Below are positions 8,183 through 12,989 of a stretch of DNA of 12,989 nt, in pieces. Origin of the DNA: Brevundimonas sp. UBA5936 (GTDB lineage Bacteria > Pseudomonadota > Alphaproteobacteria > Caulobacterales > Caulobacteraceae); the NCBI GenBank assembly GCA_002430835.1, contig DJDA01000129.1, forward strand, positions 5,983 through 18,971, in the 5' to 3' direction. The notes beneath the pieces were generated by a model, which ran no database searches, had not been told where the DNA came from, and saw only the letters and a program-made list of their open reading frames with translations. The position numbers were made by a program, and so were the translations under genes. Positions within the stretch are counted from its first letter, which is position 1. Every line of letters starts with the position of its first letter.

Positions 8183-9562
8183 ATGACCGAGTTCGCCGTC
8201 CCGACCCCGCTGGAGTGGCGCGAGGCCGCCGTCAAGGCGCTGAAGGAGCGTCCGCTGGAGAGCCTCATCCACCTGGATGCGGACCAACTGGCGACGAAGC
8301 CGCTGTATGGGACGGCGAATGGGGGCGAGCCTGTATTCGCGCCCCGGCCCTCGGATTCCGAAGGCCGGGCGTGGGACGTGCGGGCGCTGAACGAGGGCGA
8401 GGACGCGGACGCCCTGAACCGCGCCGTCCTGACCGATCTGGAGAACGGGGCGGCCTCCGTCCTGATCGCCGGCCCGATGACGTCGGACGCTGTGAAGCTG
8501 GCGCGCGCGCTGGACGGGGTGGCGCTGGAGCTGGCGCCGGTGGCGCTGGACGCCGGGTTCGACGGCGTGAAGGCGGCCGAGGCCCTGTCGGCGGCCGCCA
8601 AGGGATCGCCTCGCGCCAAGCTGGCCTTCCACCTCGATCCGATCTCGGCCTGGGCCGAGGCGGGCGGGGCGCCGGGCGGTTTCGCAGCCCTTATGTCCGA
8701 GACGGCCAAGGCGGCGGCGACCCATGCCGCGACCTATCCCGAGGCGACGCTGTTCATGGCCTCGGGCCGCGTGGCGCATGAGGCGGGCGGTTCCATCGCG
8801 CAGGAACTGGCCTTCGCCGCGTCCTCGGCCGTGGCCTATGTGAAGGCGGCTGTGGCGGCGGGCCTGTCCGTCGAGGCAGCGCTGAAGGGCGTCGTGCTGA
8901 GCGTCGCCGTGGACCAGACCTATTTCGACTCTCTGGCCAAGATTCGCGCCCTGCGTCTGATCTGGGCCAGCGTCTCCAGAGCGTTCGGCGCCGAGATTCC
9001 GGCGATCATCGAGGCGCGCTCGTCGCGGCGGATGCTGTCGGCGCGTGATCCGTGGCCGAACATGCTGCGCCTGACCGCCGCCGGGTTCGCCGGGGCCGTG
9101 GGCGGGGCTGATGCGGTGGTGCTGGACGGCTTCACCCGCGCGGCGGGCCTGCCGGACGACTTCGCCAGGCGTCAGGCGCGCAACACCCAACTGATCCTGA
9201 TGGAAGAGTCCAACCTGGGCCGCGTGGACGATCCGGCCAGCGGCTCCTGGTATCTGGACGCGCGCACCCGCGAATTGGCGCAGGCCGCCTGGGCCGAGTT
9301 CCAGATCTATGAGGCCGAAGGCGGCGTCATCGCCTGTCTGGAAGGCGGAGTGATCCAGCCTCGCATCGCCCGCGCGCGCGACATGGCTGAGAAGGCCTTC
9401 AAGGACGGCGCCGCCCAGATCGTCGGCGTCACCAAATTCGTCGACCCGGACGTGCGTTCCGCGCCGGTGACGCCCGCGCCCGTCGCGACCGCCGCTGTCG
9501 GGACGTTCGAGGCGCTGGCGCCTGTCCGCTTCGCCGCCGCCTTCGAGGAGGCCGCCCAATGA
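8183..9562 (+). CDS. mutA: Methylmalonyl-CoA mutase small (beta) subunit, lacking the B12-like domain
   Basis: This 459-residue protein is the non-catalytic partner of MutB in the heterodimeric mutase that converts (R)-methylmalonyl-CoA to succinyl-CoA. Barrel-domain landmarks are KPLYGTANGG near the N-terminus, AVDQTYFDSLAKIRALRLIW, RARNTQLILMEESNLGRVDDPASGSWY and the barrel-to-linker motif IVGVTKFVDP. It ends about 45 residues after that motif with an Ala/Pro/Val-rich tail, whereas MutB continues for about 270 residues from the equivalent point. It therefore lacks the cobalamin-type domain altogether, including the DxHxxG motif. The Propionibacterium small subunit, by comparison, is recalled as about 640 residues with a degenerate domain. 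The reading frame is intact, so this looks like a natural short form rather than a broken gene. The ATG directly follows the pccA stop, and GGTGGAG (8167-8173) inside pccA is the ribosome binding site. The stop overlaps the mutB start by four bases. Confidence 0.92.
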   Translation: MTEFAVPTPLEWREAAVKALKERPLESLIHLDADQLATKPLYGTANGGEPVFAPRPSDSEGRAWDVRALNEGEDADALNRAVLTDLENGAASVLIAGPMTSDAVKLARALDGVALELAPVALDAGFDGVKAAEALSAAAKGSPRAKLAFHLDPISAWAEAGGAPGGFAALMSETAKAAATHAATYPEATLFMASGRVAHEAGGSIAQELAFAASSAVAYVKAAVAAGLSVEAALKGVVLSVAVDQTYFDSLAKIRALRLIWASVSRAFGAEIPAIIEARSSRRMLSARDPWPNMLRLTAAGFAGAVGGADAVVLDGFTRAAGLPDDFARRQARNTQLILMEESNLGRVDDPASGSWYLDARTRELAQAAWAEFQIYEAEGGVIACLEGGVIQPRIARARDMAEKAFKDGAAQIVGVTKFVDPDVRSAPVTPAPVATAAVGTFEALAPVRFAAAFEEAAQ

Positions 9563-11718
9563 GCTTTCCTGATTTCTCCAAGGTCGCCCTCGACCTCGAC
9601 GCCACCGGCGCCGGGCCGGACCGCGCGGCCTGGACCACGCCCGAGGGGCTGACGGTCGAGACGGCTTATGGGCCGGATGCGCTGGACGGGCTGGACTTCA
9701 TCCACGGCCTGCCGGGCTTCGCTCCCTTCGTGCGCGGGCCCTATCCGACCATGTATGCGGGCGCGCCCTGGACCATTCGCCAATATGCGGGCTTCTCGAC
9801 CGCCGAGGAGTCCAACGCCTTCTATCGCCGCAACCTGGCCGCCGGTCAGAAGGGCCTGTCGGTCGCCTTCGATCTGGCCACCCACCGGGGCTATGACAGC
9901 GACCATCCGCGGGTGAAGGGCGACGTCGGCATGGCGGGCGTGGCCATCGACTCCATTCTGGACATGCGGACCCTGTTCGACGGCATTCCGCTGGACCAGA
10001 TGTCGGTGTCCATGACGATGAACGGGGCGGTGCTGCCGATCCTGGCGCTCTACGTCGTGGCGGGCGAGGAGCAGGGCGTCGATCACGCCAAGCTGACCGG
10101 GACCATTCAGAACGACATTCTGAAGGAGTTCATGGTCCGCAACACCTACATCTATCCGCCCGCGCCCTCGATGCGGATCATCGCCGACATCTTCGAGTGG
10201 ACGGCGAAGGAAACGCCCAAGTTCAACTCCATCTCCATCTCCGGCTATCACATGCAGGAGGCGGGGGCGTCGGCGGATATCGAGCTGGCCTACACTCTGT
10301 CGGACGGGATCGAATACCTGCGCGCGGGCAAGGCGGCGGGCATGGAGATCGACCGGTTCGCGCCGCGTCTCAGCTTCTTCTGGGCCATTGGCATGAACTA
10401 CTTCATGGAAGTGGCCAAGATGCGCGCCGGCCGCCTGTTGTGGGCCGAGGCGGTCAAGCGCGAAGGCGGCGTCAATCCGAAGTCCCTCAGCTTGCGGACC
10501 CACTGCCAGACTTCGGGCTGGTCGCTGGCGGCGCAGGACGTGTTCAACAATGTGCCGCGCACCATGGTCGAATGCATGGCGGCGGCGGGCGGCCAGACGC
10601 AGAGCCTGCACACCAACGCCCTGGACGAGGCGCTGGCCCTGCCGACCGACTTCTCGGCCCGGATCGCGCGCAACACCCAGATTTTGGCGCAGGCCGAGAC
10701 GGGCCTGACGCGCGTCATCGACCCCTGGGGGGGCAGCTTCTACGTCGAGCGCTTGACGCAGGAGCTGGCGACCAAGGCCCGCGCCCTGATGGAGGAGGTC
10801 GAGGCCTACGGCGGCATGGCCAAGGCCATCGAGGCGGGCATTCCCAAGCTGCGCATCGAAGAGTCCGCCGCCAAGACGCAGGCCCGCATCGACACGGGCC
10901 AGCAGACGGTCGTGGGCGTGAACAAATATCTGAACCCCGTGGTCGACGACATTCCGATGCTGAAGGTCGACAACGCCGAGGTGCGCGCCCGCCAGATCGA
11001 AAAGCTGCAACGCCTGAAGGCCGAGCGGGACGAGCCGGCGACGCAAGCCGCGCTGAACGCCCTGACCGAGGGCGCGCGCGGCAATGAGAACCTGATGGAA
11101 CTGGCGGTGCGGGCGGCCCGCGCCAAGGCCACCGTCGGCGAAATCTCCGACGCGCTGGAGGCCGCCTTCGGCCGCCACATCGCCACGGTGAAGACGGTCT
11201 CGGGCGTCTATGCGAAAGAGGCAGGGAACGATCCCAAGGTCGCCCGCGCCCGCGAAATGGTCGCCGCCTTCGTCGAGAACGACGGCGGCCCGCCGCGCAT
11301 CCTGATCGCCAAGCTGGGGCAGGACGGCCATGACCGGGGTCAGAAGGTGGTCGCCACCGGATACGGCGATATCGGCTTCGACGTGACGGCAGGGGCGCTG
11401 TTCCAGACCCCGGCCGAGGCGGCCAAGGATGCGGTCGAGAAGAACGTTCATGCGGTCGGCGCCTCGTCGCTGGCGGCGGGGCATCTGACGTTGGTTCCCG
11501 AGCTGAAGGCCGAACTGGCGAAGTTGGGGCGCGAGGACATCATGATCGTGGTCGGCGGGGTCATTCCGCCGTCGGACGTGCAGCCCCTGCTCGATATGGG
11601 CGCGGCGGCCGTCTATCCGCCCGGCTCCGTGATCGCCGAGACGGCGGCCGACCTGATCGAAAAGCTGAACCAGCGTCTGGGCTATGCTCAGCCCGCGCCT
11701 GTGGAGACGAAGAAGTGA
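9559..11718 (+). CDS. mutB: Methylmalonyl-CoA mutase large (alpha, catalytic) subunit
   Basis: This 719-residue adenosylcobalamin enzyme isomerises (R)-methylmalonyl-CoA to succinyl-CoA. The N-terminal TIM barrel holds WTIRQYAGFSTAEESNAFYR with Y76, FMVRNTYIYPP with R194 and SISGYHMQEAGA with H231. These three are offset by a constant 13 from the Propionibacterium active-site residues Y89, R207 and H244. The C-terminal cobalamin domain has AKLGQDGHDRGQKVV with H591 as the lower axial ligand of B12, then VGASSLAAGHL and VVGGVIPPSD. Length is typical. The ATG overlaps the mutA stop (ATGA), with GAGGAG at 9545-9550 upstream, so translation is probably coupled and keeps the subunits in step. No gene for the MeaB/ArgK-type GTPase chaperone that usually protects this enzyme is present within the window, so it must lie elsewhere if it exists. 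Confidence 0.97.
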   Translation: MSFPDFSKVALDLDATGAGPDRAAWTTPEGLTVETAYGPDALDGLDFIHGLPGFAPFVRGPYPTMYAGAPWTIRQYAGFSTAEESNAFYRRNLAAGQKGLSVAFDLATHRGYDSDHPRVKGDVGMAGVAIDSILDMRTLFDGIPLDQMSVSMTMNGAVLPILALYVVAGEEQGVDHAKLTGTIQNDILKEFMVRNTYIYPPAPSMRIIADIFEWTAKETPKFNSISISGYHMQEAGASADIELAYTLSDGIEYLRAGKAAGMEIDRFAPRLSFFWAIGMNYFMEVAKMRAGRLLWAEAVKREGGVNPKSLSLRTHCQTSGWSLAAQDVFNNVPRTMVECMAAAGGQTQSLHTNALDEALALPTDFSARIARNTQILAQAETGLTRVIDPWGGSFYVERLTQELATKARALMEEVEAYGGMAKAIEAGIPKLRIEESAAKTQARIDTGQQTVVGVNKYLNPVVDDIPMLKVDNAEVRARQIEKLQRLKAERDEPATQAALNALTEGARGNENLMELAVRAARAKATVGEISDALEAAFGRHIATVKTVSGVYAKEAGNDPKVARAREMVAAFVENDGGPPRILIAKLGQDGHDRGQKVVATGYGDIGFDVTAGALFQTPAEAAKDAVEKNVHAVGASSLAAGHLTLVPELKAELAKLGREDIMIVVGGVIPPSDVQPLLDMGAAAVYPPGSVIAETAADLIEKLNQRLGYAQPAPVETKK

Positions 11719-12137
11719 TCGGCAATCTGAACCACGTGGGCGTCGCTACGCCCTCCATCGCCGAGTCGATCAAACTGTATCGCGACGTGCTGGGCGCGAC
11801 GAAGATCGGAGAGCCGTTCGACCTGCCCGCGCAGGGGGTAAAGGTCTGCTTCATCGACACGCCGACGGCCCAGATCGAGCTGATCGAGCCGTTCGACGAG
11901 ACCAGTCCGATCACCGGCTTTCTGGCCAAGAACCCCAAGGGCGGACAGCACCACGTCTGCTTCGAGGTGGTCGATATCCATGCCGCCATTGCAGAGATGC
12001 GCGCCAAGGGCGTGACCATCCTCGGCACGGGCGAGCCCCGCATCGGGGCGCACGGGACGCCGGTGGTCTTCCTGCATCCCAAGGAGATGGGCGGGGTTCT
12101 GATCGAGCTGATGGAAACGCCGAAAGAGGCGCACTGA
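11715..12137 (+). CDS. mce: Methylmalonyl-CoA epimerase
   Basis: This 140-residue protein of the vicinal-oxygen-chelate (glyoxalase-like) fold interconverts (S)- and (R)-methylmalonyl-CoA, linking the carboxylase to the mutase. Two beta-alpha-beta-beta-beta modules are visible, starting with LNHVGVATPSIAESIKLYRD and KGGQHHVCFEVVDIHAAIAE. The likely metal ligands are H7, Q53 (in AQIELI), the His pair H79/H80 and E131 (in LIELME), matching the His-Gln-His-Glu set known for this family. The start is a GTG that overlaps the mutB stop (GTGA), supported by GGAG at 11703-11706. No ATG lies near enough to retain the LNHVGVA strand. It is the last gene of the operon and is followed within 30 bases by a strong terminator. 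Length is normal for the family. Confidence 0.95.
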   Translation: MIGNLNHVGVATPSIAESIKLYRDVLGATKIGEPFDLPAQGVKVCFIDTPTAQIELIEPFDETSPITGFLAKNPKGGQHHVCFEVVDIHAAIAEMRAKGVTILGTGEPRIGAHGTPVVFLHPKEMGGVLIELMETPKEAH

Positions 12138-12141
12138 GCTC

Positions 12142-12156
12142 CGGTTTTGTAAACCG
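12142..12156 (+). other. Small hairpin after mce
   Basis: CGGTTT (12142-12147) pairs with AAACCG (12151-12156) around a three-base loop, five bases past the mce stop. It sits just before the main terminator and may help it. On its own it is weak evidence. Confidence 0.4.
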
Positions 12157-12165
12157 ATGTAGGCC

Positions 12166-12197
12166 AAAGGCCCGGTCTCGCGACCGGGCCTTTTTTT
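12166..12197 (+). terminator. Intrinsic terminator of the pccB-mce operon
   Basis: AAAGGCCCGGTC (12166-12177) pairs perfectly with GACCGGGCCTTT (12182-12193) around a TCGC loop, and seven T (12191-12197) end the structure. This is a textbook Rho-independent terminator, 28 bases past the mce stop. Its A-tract also gives a U-tract on the minus strand, so it could act in both directions. Confidence 0.92.
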
Positions 12198-12211
12198 GAT
12201 GCCTTCTTCGT

Positions 12212-12317
12212 CGTTATCCTCGGACTTGATCCGAGGATCGGGCCACCCGTCTGCGTGACGGCGGACAGGAAGAGCGCGCCGGTCCCCTCGATCCTCGGAT
12301 CAAGTCCGAGGATGACG
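12212..12317. repeat. Long inverted repeat, probable dispersed palindromic element
   Basis: The 25 bases at 12216-12240 (starting ATCCTCGGACTTGATCC) are the exact reverse complement of 12289-12313 (starting CGATCCTCGGATCAAG). They are separated by 48 bases, and pairing extends four more bases outward with one wobble. Each arm is itself nearly palindromic (CCTCGG-ACTTGAT-CCGAGG), so the element can form either one long stem or two small ones. The CCTCGGACTTGATCCGAGGA core is, from memory, frequent in intergenic DNA of Caulobacterales and related alphaproteobacteria. No coding capacity or transposase is seen. It lies in the gap between the operon terminator and the convergent receptor gene. Confidence 0.8.
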
Positions 12318-12372
12318 GCGGAGGGGGCCAGTTAAGCCGCCCTTCCTTCGTTAGTGGCGGTGGTGCGGCCGA

Positions 12373-12989
12373 TCAGTACAAGATCTTCCGCAGGCTGATG
12401 CGGAACGTGCGGCCCAGCGGGTCGAGGTAGTCGGGCTGATAGGACAGGGGCGTCTCACCCAGGCCGTCGCGGACCTTCAGGCGCTGGTCGAAGATGTTCT
12501 CGACGCCGACGCTGACGCGGGCGCCCTTCAGCCACGGGTAGCGCGAGACCAGGCTCTCCCGCGATGACAGGTCGGCGAACAGGTTCAGGTTCACCGTCGT
12601 CAGGTCCGAGAAGCTCAGGTCGTCGTCGGGCGACGAGCCGCCGTTGATCCGCGTGGACTCTTTCCAGTTGGCGTTCAGGAAGCCGCCCATGCCGCTCTTG
12701 AAGGCGCCCATCTGCAGCTGGACTTCATTGCGGGACTGGCCGCCGCGCGCGCCGATGGCGGCGCCGTCCAGCAGATCGAGCACCGGCAGGCCGTCGCGGA
12801 TCGTGATCTCATCCTGGATGCGATAGGTGTGATAGAGCGAGACGTTGAAGCGCCCCTGGCCCGGCATCATGCCGCCGCCGCGGTTGCGCCCGCCGCCAGA
12901 CTGCATCCGCATTCCGCCGCCAGGGGGCGGGCCGCCCGCGCTGTGACCTCCCGGAGGCGGGCCGCCCTCGACGCGCATGACCGTCGGCG
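12373..12989 (-). CDS. TonB-dependent outer-membrane receptor, C-terminal part (204 residues in window)
   Basis: The minus strand is open from the window edge to a TGA at 12373-12375. The frame continues upstream of the first internal ATG (12976-12978), so the true start lies outside the window. The visible part shows alternating beta-barrel strands (RFNVSLYHTYRIQDEITIR, GGFLNANWKESTRINGG, TVNLNLFADL) and the receptor-type ending ARVSVGVENIFDQRLKVRD...PLGRTFRISLRKILY. The terminal aromatic Tyr is the usual outer-membrane assembly signal. A low-complexity Gly/Pro/Arg/Met stretch at about 12853-12966 (two GGPPPGG units, then RNRGGGMMPGQG) precedes the barrel strands and probably forms a surface loop or periplasmic turn. 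The substrate is unknown. It converges on the propionate operon and is separated from it by a terminator and a palindromic element, so no functional link is implied. Confidence 0.85.
   Translation of the reverse strand, partial: PTVMRVEGGPPPGGHSAGGPPPGGGMRMQSGGGRNRGGGMMPGQGRFNVSLYHTYRIQDEITIRDGLPVLDLLDGAAIGARGGQSRNEVQLQMGAFKSGMGGFLNANWKESTRINGGSSPDDDLSFSDLTTVNLNLFADLSSRESLVSRYPWLKGARVSVGVENIFDQRLKVRDGLGETPLSYQPDYLDPLGRTFRISLRKILY

Noticed and set aside
6071..9559. A 1162-codon open frame on the minus strand opposite pccA and mutA
   Set aside because: It is a shadow of GC-rich genes. The translated protein is His/Arg/Gly/Asp-rich with no domain, and the plus strand encodes two unmistakable enzymes here.
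9307..11484. A 725-codon minus-strand open frame opposite mutB, and similar ones at 597-2066 and 3759-5363
   Set aside because: They have the same shadow composition (runs of His, Arg, Gln, Gly), no ribosome binding site, and lie antisense to well-conserved genes.
12373..12989. A cobalamin transporter linked to the B12-dependent mutase
   Set aside because: The fragment is a generic TonB-dependent receptor tail with no BtuB-specific feature. It is convergent with the operon and no B12 riboswitch is visible.

Overview
The window is a high-GC chromosomal segment with strong G/C third-position codon bias. It most likely comes from an alphaproteobacterium of the Caulobacterales, Brevundimonas-like. 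That placement rests on the protein styles, the intergenic palindromes built on CCTCGGACTTGATCCGAGG, and a Gly-rich TonB-dependent receptor, all recalled from general knowledge rather than from a search. Apart from its two ends, almost the whole window serves one pathway: methylmalonate semialdehyde (from valine or thymine) and other propionyl-CoA sources are converted through methylmalonyl-CoA to succinyl-CoA.

Layout. At 1-495 (minus) lies the N-terminal part of a LysR-type regulator, divergent from mmsA (600-2102, plus), which makes propionyl-CoA. A hairpin-rich intergenic stretch (2103-2277) separates mmsA from a convergent gene (2278-3690, minus). This gene encodes an XRE-type, short-chain fatty-acyl-CoA-responsive regulator of the RamB/PrpR(Mtb)/ScfR family. 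Its promoter region is shared with a divergent plus-strand operon: pccB (3846-5381), a TIR-domain gene (5391-6197), pccA (6206-8182), mutA (8183-9562), mutB (9559-11718) and mce (11715-12137, GTG start). Gene junctions in this operon are 9, 8, 0, -4 and -4 bases, so it is very tightly packed. A textbook intrinsic terminator (12166-12197) ends it. It is followed by a 25-bp perfect inverted repeat element and the 3' end of a TonB-dependent receptor gene (12373-12989, minus, runs off the window).

The most unusual feature is the TIR-domain gene sitting between the two subunit genes of propionyl-CoA carboxylase. Its base composition and codon use are clearly different (its first full 60-base line, 5401-5460, counts 27 G+C of 60). 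It keeps a candidate NADase catalytic glutamate (E77) and carries a C-terminal domain I do not recognise. It borrows the operon's translation signals at both ends: its ribosome binding site overlaps the pccB stop codon, and the pccA ribosome binding site overlaps its own stop codon. It looks like a horizontally acquired, probably immune-type gene that is cotranscribed with central propionate metabolism.

Regulation is partly legible. The divergent regulator/pccB region carries a 14-bp perfect inverted repeat built on AACTTTGCAAA, close to the site recalled for RamB-type regulators, plus further TTGCAA hexamers. An ATTGCAAT element also lies in front of mmsA. A single acyl-CoA sensor could therefore coordinate mmsA, its own gene and the whole pcc-TIR-mut operon.
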